A DNA stretch of 64,000 bases from JACKOB01 sp024234575 (GCA_051208035.1 JBPJFZ010000008.1:193809-257808), one strand, 5' to 3'. Positions 46,406 to 55,489 are shown, numbered from the stretch's first letter. Numbers and translations: made by a program. The notes: a model not told the origin generated them from the letters alone.

Positions 46406-46477
46406 ATGACAGCTAGCGAGTTACCCCGTTGAAGAAAGTCTGTGAAGTTTTGTTAGTTGTAGGCCTGCAAATGGCAG

Positions 46478-47284
46478 TCATTGGCTGACCTCTTGCAGAT
46501 TTTTAATCCAGTCGTTAACGCGCTTACGGGCATGCTTTTTTTGCGCTTCCGACAGGGTAGGCAGCAAGGCATCCATCATGCTTTTAACATTGGCATAATT
46601 TGTATCGTAGAGCTGTTGGTAAGGTTTGCTCCAGAGCACTTCCGGGCTTTGTAACCAGTGCCTGAGCTGATCAATGTCTTTTGCTAACGCAGTTTCGATG
46701 AGTTTTTCGGTCCACTGCTGATTATTATCGAGCCTGATTTGCTGTTCGTTTGGCTGTAGCATTGACCAGCGCGATGCGATGACGACTTGCGCATCTGTTA
46801 GATCACCAAACCAGTCTTCCAGGCGGTCTATGCGAAACGCAATTTTAGTTTCGTTAGATTCTGCATAGGCAAACCAATCGGTTTGTTTCTCTTTAATATA
46901 TTGCCGGTATTGTTTGGCGTTATTCGGCGAGAATGATTCTGCTAGGGTAGTCAGCAATGGCATGGCGGCATTGACCGCCTCTTTTCCCAATGCCAAAGAG
47001 GCAGACTCCATATGGTCTATGGCTTGCGGTAGCTGGTTGGCATCCCATAGTGTAACAACCTGATTCAGCTCGGTGATCAGCTTTGGAAATCCTTCTACCC
47101 GCAACCAGTTTTGTAATTCTTTAGCCTTCGGTTCGAGGGCTTTCTCTTGTTCGTCGTTGAGATCAAACATGCGATCCAGTTGCCAGAGCGTCAGCCAATC
47201 CAGTCGCTCGAACACAAAGCCAAATGTGCTGCAGCCTGTGAGGGAAAGGCATAATAGAAAAACCAGTAGATTGCGTAATAGCAT
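46478..47284 (-). CDS. DUF6279-type lipoprotein
   Basis: A 268-residue all-helical lipoprotein: lipobox LTGC (Cys18), then the characteristic FVFERLDWLTLWQLDRMFDLNDEQEKALEPKAKELQNWLRVE and the later YRQYIKEKQTDWFAYA. Proteins of this type are widespread in gammaproteobacteria, presumably anchored in the outer membrane, and have no known function. It has no clear operon partner; it diverges from an MFS gene at 47369. Confidence 0.78.
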   Translation of the reverse strand: MLLRNLLVFLLCLSLTGCSTFGFVFERLDWLTLWQLDRMFDLNDEQEKALEPKAKELQNWLRVEGFPKLITELNQVVTLWDANQLPQAIDHMESASLALGKEAVNAAMPLLTTLAESFSPNNAKQYRQYIKEKQTDWFAYAESNETKIAFRIDRLEDWFGDLTDAQVVIASRWSMLQPNEQQIRLDNNQQWTEKLIETALAKDIDQLRHWLQSPEVLWSKPYQQLYDTNYANVKSMMDALLPTLSEAQKKHARKRVNDWIKNLQEVSQ

Positions 47285-47368
47285 GGTTTGGCCCTCTTAT
47301 ATTTGCACCGAAGTGCTTCTTAATTTGCCGAGAAAGGTGACCTCTGCTTTCTCGTTTGTTTTAATAGG

Positions 47369-48667
47369 ATGCCCTATTTTTTAAAAAAGGACAGTTTTTT
47401 GGCTATTCGTTTGGTTGCTTCGCTCTTTGCGTTGTTTTTAAGTGTGGCATTTTTGATTGTTGGCAATAGTTTTCTAATTACTCTGCTCGGTGTGAGATTA
47501 AGTCTGGATGCATCAGATCCGCGTATTATCGGCGGCATCATGGTGTGTTATTCGATAGGGTTTGTGCTGGGTACGCTTTACGCTGACAAAATTGTGCAAC
47601 GGGCCGGGCACATCAGAGGCTTTGCGGTGTTTTGCGCTGTATTGGCTATTGCAACACTATGCTATCCGATGAGCTCCGAAATAGTGGTGTGGGCACTGTT
47701 GCGGGCCATTGGTGGGTTCGCTATGGCGGGCTTGTTGATTGTTACCGAGAGCTGGTTCAGTGCTATTGCCACCAATGAAAACCGCGCTTCTATTTTCAGC
47801 CTTTACCAGATCTGTTTTTATCTGGCGACCTCGATCGGTCAGTTACTGGTGATGATTGGCGACCCTCAGAATTTCGTATTGTTTAGTCTGGCGGCGGTTT
47901 TATTAATTGCGGCACTAATTCCACTTGGAATAACAAGAATGCAAGCGCCTGCGATTGAACATGTAGAAAGGCTATCGCTGAAAAAAGTGTTTCAGGTGTC
48001 CCCATTAGGGTTGCTGGCGACTTTTGTCTCGGGGGTATTGATCAGTGCTTTTTACGGAGTAGGGCCGCTGTTCGCAACCATGGTAGGCTTTTCGGTCGAC
48101 CAGATGGCGTGGTTTATGGCCATTTCTATCTTTGCTGCAATGGTCTTTGCCTGGCCCATCGGCTGGCTTTGTGACCACATTGATCGCGCCCATATGATGT
48201 TATATGTCTGTTTGGGGGCTGGCGTATTCAGCGGCTTATTATGCTTGCCGATTTTACCAGTACAGTTCATCACCCTGACGAACGCGGGTTTTATGGCACT
48301 GGTTGCGGCGATTTACCCGATTGGGGTTGCACTAACCACTGACCGGCTGCAAAGTCACCAGCTGGTATCGGCATCGGCAACTTTGTTGCTAAGTTTTGGT
48401 ATCGGCAGTTGTATTGGTCCGGTAATCAGCTCGACACTTATCGAGTTGGTGGGGGCGGGCGGCATGTATCTGGGTAATACCTTGTTGCTGTTTATGCTGG
48501 CTGGTTACACCCACTACCGTGTGGGTCGCGGGCACATGATAGATGTGGCGCAGCAAGAGCCATTTGTGCCGTTGAACCCTGGCGTCACCCCGATAATCAG
48601 TGAGTTAAACCCACTAAACGAAGGCTTTGAAGAAACACCGCTGGAAGAAGTTCAGGTGACCCGCTAA
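47369..48667 (+). CDS. MFS transporter, YcaD-like
   Basis: A 432-residue membrane protein with about 12 helices in the major facilitator fold: YADKIVQRAGHIRGF is the loop 2-3 signature variant, ALLRAIGGFAMAGLLIVTESWFSAIATNENRASIFSLYQI is typical of the YcaD-type subgroup, and GWLCDHIDRAHMML is the second-half repeat of the signature. Substrate unknown. The start is the ATG at 47369 with AATAGG upstream. The 3' end is followed by a palindrome AAGGCCGGCCTT (48680-48691) between it and the convergent psiE-like gene. Confidence 0.85.
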   Translation: MPYFLKKDSFLAIRLVASLFALFLSVAFLIVGNSFLITLLGVRLSLDASDPRIIGGIMVCYSIGFVLGTLYADKIVQRAGHIRGFAVFCAVLAIATLCYPMSSEIVVWALLRAIGGFAMAGLLIVTESWFSAIATNENRASIFSLYQICFYLATSIGQLLVMIGDPQNFVLFSLAAVLLIAALIPLGITRMQAPAIEHVERLSLKKVFQVSPLGLLATFVSGVLISAFYGVGPLFATMVGFSVDQMAWFMAISIFAAMVFAWPIGWLCDHIDRAHMMLYVCLGAGVFSGLLCLPILPVQFITLTNAGFMALVAAIYPIGVALTTDRLQSHQLVSASATLLLSFGIGSCIGPVISSTLIELVGAGGMYLGNTLLLFMLAGYTHYRVGRGHMIDVAQQEPFVPLNPGVTPIISELNPLNEGFEETPLEEVQVTR

Positions 48668-48694
48668 ACGTCTTTAGGCAAGGCCGGCCTTAAA

Positions 48695-49138
48695 CTATTC
48701 TTCGGTGTGGTTTTGCCGTGGTAGTTTATGGATGAGCCAGTAGCCGATACTCATTGATAACACCATGGCTGCAATGGCCAGCACATACTCGGCACTGACT
48801 TTTTCTATATCGAGAATAATTACCTTTCGGGCAATGGCCATAAGCGCAGTCGCCATGACGATTTTAACGTGGATAACGTCATCCCTCAGGTAGACGGTAA
48901 TGTTGATAAAAATTTCAATGGCAATCAGCACCGCCATAAACGCACCAAAGGTGGCGAGCATATCGGAAATGGTGAGGATGAATGATGGGGGGGTCATTAG
49001 CTTTTGATAGAGTGTCCAGCCAACATCAATGACCCCCATAATAATCACCACAACCATCAGAATGGCAAGCGCCCTTACTGACCAGTGTATGTACTTTTGC
49101 AGGTGCGAAATCAGCACATCGCTATCATCTGTTTTCAT
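48695..49138 (-). CDS. PsiE-family membrane protein
   Basis: A 147-residue protein with four membrane helices; LATFGAFMAVLIAIEIFINITVYLRDDVIHVKIVMATALMAIARKVIILD is the conserved PsiE core. E. coli psiE is induced by phosphate starvation, but the protein's function is unknown. The start ATG at 49138 follows directly on an AT-rich region. Convergent with the MFS gene; it reads toward 48695 and so does not share the adjoining metallophosphoesterase transcript unless transcription passes 78 nt. Confidence 0.82.
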   Translation of the reverse strand: MKTDDSDVLISHLQKYIHWSVRALAILMVVVIIMGVIDVGWTLYQKLMTPPSFILTISDMLATFGAFMAVLIAIEIFINITVYLRDDVIHVKIVMATALMAIARKVIILDIEKVSAEYVLAIAAMVLSMSIGYWLIHKLPRQNHTEE

Positions 49139-49216
49139 CTTCTGTCCCGTATTAGAAATACTAAGCCGTAAACCTCATGCTTGGCTGATATTAGCACAAG
49201 GCGGAAACGATAAATC

Positions 49217-50092
49217 TTAATTAGCTGTAAAAAAGGCCGAGGCCAGTGACAGGCGCTTGCCTGTGGCTCTTTTCTCGGTGTCGGGCAGTATATCAAGACT
49301 TGGCCATAAGCCTGTGGCCAGTGCTTGTTGGTACGGCGTGTTTAACCCAGCTTGCTGCATCGCTAACTGGCTGGCCTTAACAGGGTAAACTAAGCGGTGC
49401 CATTCGATTAAAATGCCACCTTCTTTTTCGGATAGCTGCAGAAACCAGCCATCTGCAGTGCCGTCGTTAGCGGGCATACCAATAACGCCGGCATTCAGCC
49501 AGAGTTTAGCATCGATTCTCACGCCAAACGGAATACCACAGTGGCCGCCGATGATGGCATCAATTTTTGTATGGCCTGCCTGTGCTGCCAAAGTTTGCGT
49601 ACCCTTAAACTGGGCTCGCTTTTCATCAACGCTGGTTGATGCGAACACAAATTGGTTTATTTTATCTACACCACCATGTATGCATAAAAAAGTTTTACCG
49701 GCGAAAGTAAACAGAATTTGCCGGGGTAGTGCTTTCATCCATTGACGGCTGGCATCGCTGATTTGACGCGTAGCGTAGTTATACCAACCCACAGACAGCA
49801 GCGAACAGGTGCTGCCTTCGTCAAATCCACAACCGCAGTCGTCTGCCTCGTCACCAAGGGATTCCTCACAATTGCCCATCACCACGGGAATGCCCCAGTT
49901 GCGTATAAATTGCGTGGTGGCTTCTGCATCGGCACAGTAGGCGACAACATCGCCGGTACACATCACATGAGTGTTGGCTACCCCGCGTTGTTGCACCTGC
50001 TGGTACATCGCCTCGGTGGCAGCCAGATTGCTATAAGGCCCACCAAAAATGATTACCGAGCCGCTAAGCGTGCCTAAATTGACCGTGCTCAT
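49217..50092 (-). CDS. metallophosphoesterase-like protein with degenerate metal motifs
   Basis: A 291-residue protein of the YfcE/ApaH-like fold. The expected DxH motif is replaced by FGGPYSN, GDVVAY keeps the second motif, GNHE is GNCE, and the last GHTH is GGHCG. A Cys-rich insertion CGCGFDEGSTC follows. The fold looks kept, but at least two metal ligands are gone, so activity is doubtful. I chose the ATG at 50092 because it overlaps the stop of the symporter gene (TGATG); the frame is open further upstream but inside that gene. Confidence 0.8.
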   Translation of the reverse strand: MSTVNLGTLSGSVIIFGGPYSNLAATEAMYQQVQQRGVANTHVMCTGDVVAYCADAEATTQFIRNWGIPVVMGNCEESLGDEADDCGCGFDEGSTCSLLSVGWYNYATRQISDASRQWMKALPRQILFTFAGKTFLCIHGGVDKINQFVFASTSVDEKRAQFKGTQTLAAQAGHTKIDAIIGGHCGIPFGVRIDAKLWLNAGVIGMPANDGTADGWFLQLSEKEGGILIEWHRLVYPVKASQLAMQQAGLNTPYQQALATGLWPSLDILPDTEKRATGKRLSLASAFFTAN

Positions 50093-51516
50093 CAGGCCGC
50101 TGAGCCTCTGTCGTCTATTGAAGCAGCGTGATTGTTGGGGGGGATTGCGCTGGTTGAGGTTTTTGGATGCAATTGACCACCAATGAAAAACAGGGCAATT
50201 CCACCTAACAATACCGTTGCCGATATCCACAGTAGTTTGGTGTATTTGTGGGCATCGCCCAGCCACTGGCTGTGTCCGGAAGATTCGGTAAAGTAAAGTA
50301 CCGCACCGGCCATGGCCAACAGGAATGAGCCAAGATAACTCCAGACCGGAATATTGTCCCGACCGGCCCATAGAGAAAAGAACACCACTGGGGCCAGGTA
50401 CATAGAAGCGGTACCGCTCACCGCCACGGCGCTGAACAGGTCTTTGTTGCCAAAAAACACCATCGCCAGCCCTAACAGCATAAACAGCACCATCACCGCC
50501 CGACCATTGCGAATCGTGGGTGCGACAACCTTCATATCGACAGCAACTAATTTGGCAGAGCTGGACAGGGTACTGTCTAACGTCGACATGGCCGAAATAA
50601 CCAAGGCGGCATTAAACAAAAACATAGGCAGCTCACCCAGCAGACGCTCGAGCACTGCATTCATCGTGTCACCGGCCTGGGCATAAGCCCCGGCAACAAC
50701 ACCCAAGGAACCAAAGACGATGATGCAGGCGATGCTAATCCAGCCCGCGTGCAGAAAACTGCGGCGGGTGGTATCGCGATCGGCCAGAAAGCCACGATCC
50801 ATCATCACCGGATCATGCATGGGGTAACTCCACACTTGCAGCAAAGCCACGATCAGTAAAACAGGGCCGGGTTCGGAGATCACAAACGGTTTGCCAAAAA
50901 GCGCATCGATATTCACGTGCCCGGTGAGCAGCGTCAGGGCGACCAGTGCAATCAGTACCGCGACAAAAACCACCATCTGAAATACATCGGTACGCAGTGA
51001 TGCATGTAAACCGCCCAGCATTGAGTAGGCAAGGGTGATGCCTGCAAACGCCATCACCGCCAACGCATAAGCCGAGGTGCCTTCACTGCCAAAAAGAATG
51101 CCGATAACCAGAATGTTGGCAAATACTTCGCTGATAAGGCGCAAGCCAATAACCACGTTGTAGCAGCTGGTGCCCGTGCCGCCAAAGCGGGCGCGCAGGA
51201 AGTCCTGCACGCTGTCAAAGCCATGCTTAAAGCGTAAAGAATCAATAATTAAGCCGCCGGTTAGAAATGACAGGTAGTAGGCGGCGTAGGCTAAAGTGCC
51301 CCAGATGCCGTAGTAGTATCCCAGGATGGCAGCGTTCAGTAATGAGCGGGCAAATATCCAGGTGGTGACCTGGCTCAGAATCAGCGTTAGTAATCCCGGT
51401 TGCGCACCAGAGGGAGATTCACCTTTGTAAAAGCCCGCCTCAGCGTGGGCTTTAGGTGATAGCATTACAGAAACCAGGGCGACCAAAGCAACTGTAGCTG
51501 GCAGGGCGTAGCTCAT
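50092..51516 (-). CDS. sodium:solute symporter (SSS family)
   Basis: A 474-residue protein with about 13 membrane helices. The SSS signature region is clear in YSMLGGLHASLRTDVFQMVVF, with further family segments RSLLNAAILGYYYGIWGTLAYAAYYLSF and SAMSTLDSTLSSSAKLVAVD. GGAGAG 7 nt before the ATG at 51516 sets the start. It is translationally coupled to the metallophosphoesterase and divergently unrelated to guaD on the same strand 370 nt upstream. Substrate unknown; a nucleobase or organic acid is possible. Confidence 0.85.
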   Translation of the reverse strand: MSYALPATVALVALVSVMLSPKAHAEAGFYKGESPSGAQPGLLTLILSQVTTWIFARSLLNAAILGYYYGIWGTLAYAAYYLSFLTGGLIIDSLRFKHGFDSVQDFLRARFGGTGTSCYNVVIGLRLISEVFANILVIGILFGSEGTSAYALAVMAFAGITLAYSMLGGLHASLRTDVFQMVVFVAVLIALVALTLLTGHVNIDALFGKPFVISEPGPVLLIVALLQVWSYPMHDPVMMDRGFLADRDTTRRSFLHAGWISIACIIVFGSLGVVAGAYAQAGDTMNAVLERLLGELPMFLFNAALVISAMSTLDSTLSSSAKLVAVDMKVVAPTIRNGRAVMVLFMLLGLAMVFFGNKDLFSAVAVSGTASMYLAPVVFFSLWAGRDNIPVWSYLGSFLLAMAGAVLYFTESSGHSQWLGDAHKYTKLLWISATVLLGGIALFFIGGQLHPKTSTSAIPPNNHAASIDDRGSAA

Positions 51517-51681
51517 CTTGAACTCTCCAAAAATTGAAAGGAATAAAACATTGGTCATAGACCATAGGAGGGCCGATTAGTTCGGCCAGCTACCTCGTTT
51601 AGATAAAGTTTAGCTAATGATTACATCGGTAGCAGCGATAAAGGTTGTCCATCGGCGATAGGTAAATGAATTCCCTTTAAA

Positions 51682-51798
51682 TCAATGCTGCCAGCGTTTA
51701 AGCACTGCCAATTGCTGCGCAAATGCCGGGTCGGAGTGCCGCCTTAACGCCTGATAACGAACAATGCTTGCTTCAATTTTTTCGATATCGCTTTGCAT
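51682..51798 (-). pseudogene. short ORF, possibly the start of a broken FFLEE-type gene
   Basis: A 38-codon frame, starting MQSDIEKIEASIVRYQALRR and running to LAVLKRWQH before TGA. The ATG at 51798 has AAAGG very close upstream. The composition is convincingly protein-like and resembles the beginning of a longer helical family in which a segment like LAxVKxWQ continues for 150 more residues. A second coding-like frame, IDLKGIHLPIADGQPLSLLPM then stop, overlaps its end, as if a frameshift and deletion had joined two pieces. The family guess is weak. Confidence 0.3.
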
Positions 51799-51885
51799 AA
51801 GCCTTTAGATCTCCGCTCAATTAAATACACCTGTGCCAGAATAGAGTCCAAGCCAAATAAAAACCATAACTCGTTACGCCAGTTT

Positions 51886-53208
51886 CTAACTATTTCGGCG
51901 ATATAAACATTTGCCCGCAATATAAGTAGCCTGCACGGCGCGATCATCACCCAGCGTCATTTGAAGGAACAATGCCTCAGCAAAGCTGTCACAGAATTGC
52001 ATGCGGTAGCTGATGATCGGTGTTGATTTCATATCGAGCACCACCAGATCCGCCTCCATCCCCGGCGCAATACTGCCAACTTTATCTTGCAGGTAAAGCG
52101 CTTCGGCCGAGCCCCTCGTGGCCAGATAAAAAGCCAGCTCCGCAGACAACGGATTACCGGTCAGCTGTGCAACTTTGTAAGTTTCGTTCAGTGTCTGCAG
52201 CATCGAAAACGAGGTACCGGCACCAATATCGGTACCTAACCCCACCTTAACTGGGCGCGTCGCCTGCTTTGCATTGGCCAGGTTGAATAGCCCGCTACCC
52301 AAAAACTGATTGGAGGTTGGGCAATGGGCAATGGAGGTGCTCGTGTCGTGACAGCGCTGCAGTTCTTCTTCCGTCAGCCAAACACCGTGTCCGTAAATGG
52401 CCCTTGAGCCTAGCAGCTGGTGTTGATCATAAACATCAAGATACCCAGTGCTGTTAGGGTAGAGCGATTTTACCCAATCTATCTCTGCTTTGTTTTCAGA
52501 GAGGTGAGATTGCAGATAGGTGCCAGGGTTTTGTTGCCATAACGCTGCCGCCATCACCATTTGCTCGGGTGAACTCGTTGGCGCAAAGCGAGGGGTCACG
52601 CTGTAGAGCTGTCGCCCATGATTGTGCCAGCGATCAATCAGACGCTGCGAATCGTCAAAGCTTTGTTGTGGGGTATCGGTAAGTGCGGCTGGCGCGTTGC
52701 GATCCATCATCACTTTGCCAGCGATCATGCGCATATTCAGCGCATCGGCTTCCTCGAAAAAAGCATCCACCGACTGCGGGTGCAGGGTGCAATATACCGA
52801 TGCCGTGGTGGTGCCAGCGCGCAGACATTCTTGCAAAAAAACTTTGGCAACGGCCTTAGCATGGGATTTATCGGCAAATTGTTGCTCAGCCGCAAAGGCG
52901 TATTTATGCAGCCAGTCGATCAGTTGCTCGCCATAAGACCCGATAATTTGCGTTTGTGGATAATGCACGTGGGTGTCGATAAAGCCAGGTATAATCAGCG
53001 CGTCTTTACCATAATCTTTCACCACAAGGTCAACAGGCAGGTTTTTTGCGACAGTGTCGGCCGGTCCAAAGTGCGTTATAGCACCCTGATGCATGGCGAT
53101 AATCGCATCCGGCTCGTAAACCAGTGTGTCTTTAACGCCTTTTACAAATGCATCACCGGTAAAAGTAAGTACCGGCCCTCGGATGGCGGTGATTTCCTGC
53201 TTCGACAT
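51886..53208 (-). CDS. guaD: guanine deaminase
   Basis: A 440-residue amidohydrolase. PGFIDTHVHYPQTQIIGSYGEQLIDWL gives the HxH metal pair and the GuaD-specific context; SHLSEN, the conserved IAHCPTSNQFLGSGLF and LGTDIGAGTSFSM carry the further His and Asp ligands. It converts guanine to xanthine in purine salvage. The ATG at 53208 is chosen; a GTG at 53217 is also in frame. It may be functionally linked to the SSS symporter downstream on the same strand if that carries a nucleobase (inference). Confidence 0.92.
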   Translation of the reverse strand: MSKQEITAIRGPVLTFTGDAFVKGVKDTLVYEPDAIIAMHQGAITHFGPADTVAKNLPVDLVVKDYGKDALIIPGFIDTHVHYPQTQIIGSYGEQLIDWLHKYAFAAEQQFADKSHAKAVAKVFLQECLRAGTTTASVYCTLHPQSVDAFFEEADALNMRMIAGKVMMDRNAPAALTDTPQQSFDDSQRLIDRWHNHGRQLYSVTPRFAPTSSPEQMVMAAALWQQNPGTYLQSHLSENKAEIDWVKSLYPNSTGYLDVYDQHQLLGSRAIYGHGVWLTEEELQRCHDTSTSIAHCPTSNQFLGSGLFNLANAKQATRPVKVGLGTDIGAGTSFSMLQTLNETYKVAQLTGNPLSAELAFYLATRGSAEALYLQDKVGSIAPGMEADLVVLDMKSTPIISYRMQFCDSFAEALFLQMTLGDDRAVQATYIAGKCLYRRNS

Positions 53209-53519
53209 AAACCCCACTTCGCGTTAATTTCACAAAGGCACAGTATCCACTTTTTCAGCTTAGTCTCTACCATCATTTTTGCTTATTCCAACGAGCATCC
53301 TGGTTGCCCTATAGAAAAATTAGTAACGAGGCATGAAGCACCAGCTTATCGGAGGGGGCAGACAAGGTATCATCAAGATCTGTTGCTGTCTTATTATCGA
53401 ACGCCAAGCTTACCGGTGGAATAATTTGGCGCGGACTTTTGCGTTTCTTTGCAAAAGCCGTGACAGATTATGGAATCCGGTAGAGCGCCTTGTTAGCAGT
53501 TTTATTTGGTGCATGCACA
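53209..53519. other. intergenic stretch with no supported gene
   Basis: Between guaD and yoeB there is no frame with a ribosome site and protein-like composition. TGTTAGCAG at 53491-53499 recurs inverted at 54111-54119, bracketing the toxin-antitoxin pair; otherwise I see nothing. Confidence 0.4.
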
Positions 53520-53783
53520 TTAGTAATGATACCTGCACGATATTATGGTTAGCGTTTTATCATCAACGGCATAAACTAAACGATTGGTGTCATCAATTCG
53601 GCGCGACCAGAAACCTGACAGATTTTCTTTAAGATGCTCAGGCTTGCCAATACCTTCAAATGGTGAACGCTTAGTGTCACTGATTAATTTGTTTATACGC
53701 TTTAAAGTCTTTTTGTCCTGGCCTTGCCAGTAAACGTAATCATTCCAAGCTTCATCAGTCCAACAAAGTAGCCGACTACTCAT
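53520..53783 (-). CDS. yoeB: YoeB toxin (ribosome-dependent mRNA interferase)
   Basis: An 87-residue protein that keeps the YoeB pattern over its whole length: LCWTDEAWNDYVYWQGQDKKTLKRINKLI, FEGIGKPEHLKENLSGFWSRRIDDTNRLVY and the C-terminal SCRYHY with the catalytic Arg/His/Tyr end. YoeB cleaves mRNA in the ribosomal A site. The start overlaps the yefM stop by 8 bp (53776-53783), so translation is coupled and the antitoxin is made first. Confidence 0.93.
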   Translation of the reverse strand: MSSRLLCWTDEAWNDYVYWQGQDKKTLKRINKLISDTKRSPFEGIGKPEHLKENLSGFWSRRIDDTNRLVYAVDDKTLTIISCRYHY

Positions 53784-54030
53784 CGACTATATCTCTTTGC
53801 GTAGTTTTACCACTTTTATATTGAGCTATTGATTTGTTTAAATGTTCTGCATTTGCAGGAGACTTTAATAAATGAACTGTTTCCATCAAACTATTGTAAT
53901 AATCTAATGACATCACTACCGCATCTTCTGAATCTCGACGCGTTATAATAGTGGTGTCTGCATCATTAACGACAGAGTCTAAAACAGCTTTTAATCCATT
54001 TCTTGCTTCAGTAAAAGATACAACTCTCAT
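53776..54030 (-). CDS. yefM: YefM antitoxin
   Basis: An 84-residue protein: MRVVSFTEARNGLKAVLDSVVNDADTTIITRRDSEDAVVMSLDYYNSLMET is the Phd/YefM DNA-binding fold, and the C-terminal part (HLLKSPANAEHLNKSIAQYKSG) wraps the toxin. YefM neutralises YoeB and, with it, represses the operon. The operator candidate lies just upstream (TGTACA at 54043-54048). Confidence 0.93.
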   Translation of the reverse strand: MRVVSFTEARNGLKAVLDSVVNDADTTIITRRDSEDAVVMSLDYYNSLMETVHLLKSPANAEHLNKSIAQYKSGKTTQRDIVDE

Positions 54031-54042
54031 ATGCCACCTACA

Positions 54043-54100
54043 TGTACAATTTATTGAACAACTATAACTCAGTTATTTTATATGCACAATATATGGTACA
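54043..54100 (-). promoter_or_regulatory. candidate YefM operator
   Basis: TGTACA (54043-54048), the core known from YefM-YoeB operators, lies 13 nt before the yefM start. A partial copy, GGTACA, is at 54095-54100, with the AT-rich promoter region between them. E. coli YefM binds paired long and short palindromes with this core. The site itself is seen; binding is inferred. Confidence 0.45.
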
Positions 54101-54127
54101 TGTGTTTTTGCTGCTAACAGAGAGATA

Positions 54128-54147
54128 GCTGGCCTATGTGGGCCAGC
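54128..54147 (-). terminator. possible transcription terminator after the lipoprotein gene
   Basis: GCTGGCC (54128-54134) and GGCCAGC (54141-54147) form a perfect GC-rich 7-bp stem with a 6-nt loop, 17 nt past the lipoprotein stop. The run after it on the minus strand (TATCTCTCTG) is only weakly T-rich. Confidence 0.4.
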
Positions 54148-54163
54148 CATCGTTATCGTAATT

Positions 54164-55330
54164 TTAAAAAGGCGACAATATTCCGCCAAATCCAAAATTA
54201 GTCCAGCTCATGTGTCTAACCGCTTCATAATTACCATCTGAGTTTTTATCAAATGAAACGGTTACGTTCTCCTCATCAGAGACTGCCGTTCCTGGCACTG
54301 CGCCAGTAGGACTGAAGGCTTCAACGAGGATAGTTTCTCCTGTCAAAAATTGGATGAAAAACTTTCCGCTCATGGCAACAGAAACAGTCATAGAGCTGCC
54401 ATCATCGTCAAATACTTTCATATCCTGAAGCACTAATGGCGAAATGGTTTCGGTTCGATAGCCGAATTTATCGTCTTGCTTCGAATCGGCATCCACTATC
54501 CACTGCAGCGAGGTTTTTTCTGCCGTTTGGTCTCCGATATTAGCCTGCGCTATTATCATTTCGAACGCAAAGATTGGGTAGTTAAAGATGGGTGTTTCAT
54601 AGTAGGTGCTGCTAGAGAAGTTGGCGAGTTCGGAACTTAAATCCAGCGTAAAACCTTCTTGCATAATGCCAATGTCAGGTGTTTTACTTGCATAAAGGTA
54701 AGACGGATTAATGGCGAAATACTCTATCTCCGTATCGTCATTATGACCAGACTTAACATCAAAACTAGAACGGTATTGACCATCGTTCTGGTTGTCAGGT
54801 TTACCTGTCTCATAAATATCTTCTTGGTAGCTGATGCTGGCAAACGTATTGCCTCGGCCGGTACCCTCCAGCGTATCGATTCGCCTGCTTCTCTCGCCTG
54901 TGGTTGTAACGCCGCTTAGATTTTCGCAGTTGTTATATGTGACGGTACTGCTGTCTCCGACGGCAAGTTCGTACTTAACTGTAGTATCCACCACATTATT
55001 CTTAGTGGATGTACCACTTTTTCCACAGGGACTGGTTTTCACTTCTGAAGTGTTGGCAAACTTAATTGTGCTAAGAAATAGAGTGGTGTAGAGATTGACG
55101 GTGCTAGCGTCAAGAAATGTTGCAGTGTAAACCAGGTTAGCTGCCGCAACGTAATTGTCGCTATTCAAAGTCGAAGTGCCCGTACTTGTGCCGCCTCCAA
55201 CGAGCAACACCCCGTCTCCGTTATCAAGCAAGCCTGTTTCGTTAACTGCGCTGCTACTACTTTCTCCGCCGCAACCAGACACGATTGTCGCAAGTATTGA
55301 TATGAGTAGTTTTTTCTTAAATGCGTCCAT
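54164..55330 (-). CDS. large lipoprotein of unknown function
   Basis: A 388-residue lipoprotein: signal with lipobox VSGC (Cys20), then GGESSSS and a Gly/Ser/Thr-rich tether (VGGGTSTGTSTLNS). The mature body is beta-rich and Asn/Ser/Thr-heavy (VKYELAVGDSSTVTYNNC, TFASISYQEDIYETG) with two Cys (SPCGKS, NNCENL), perhaps one disulfide. I do not recognise the family. It is probably a surface or periplasmic outer-membrane lipoprotein. It is transcribed toward the yefM-yoeB pair, separated by a hairpin. Confidence 0.68.
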   Translation of the reverse strand: MDAFKKKLLISILATIVSGCGGESSSSAVNETGLLDNGDGVLLVGGGTSTGTSTLNSDNYVAAANLVYTATFLDASTVNLYTTLFLSTIKFANTSEVKTSPCGKSGTSTKNNVVDTTVKYELAVGDSSTVTYNNCENLSGVTTTGERSRRIDTLEGTGRGNTFASISYQEDIYETGKPDNQNDGQYRSSFDVKSGHNDDTEIEYFAINPSYLYASKTPDIGIMQEGFTLDLSSELANFSSSTYYETPIFNYPIFAFEMIIAQANIGDQTAEKTSLQWIVDADSKQDDKFGYRTETISPLVLQDMKVFDDDGSSMTVSVAMSGKFFIQFLTGETILVEAFSPTGAVPGTAVSDEENVTVSFDKNSDGNYEAVRHMSWTNFGFGGILSPF

Positions 55331-55489
55331 ACATAAATCCCTTTATATTCCGTTAGTAGTAATTTCATTCCATTCGACACATTTCGACAATCAGGTAATC
55401 CTTACCTTGGTCGAAGCAGCCGCGGGGCATTATATAGACAAGTGGTTACTTATTCACCAAATTGTTGTCAGGGCGCGCATGTATTTTCA

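Noticed and set aside
48680..48691. Palindrome AAGGCCGGCCTT between convergent genes as a terminator
   Set aside because: With no loop and no following T-run it is unlikely to work as an intrinsic terminator.
53470..53520. Integron attC site next to the toxin-antitoxin pair
   Set aside because: GTTAGCA does not fit the GTTRRRY core and no matching RYYYAAC partner with the right spacing is present.
53333..53632. 99-codon plus-strand frame before the toxin gene
   Set aside because: Cys/Trp-rich unnatural composition, no ribosome site, and it runs into the yoeB gene antisense.
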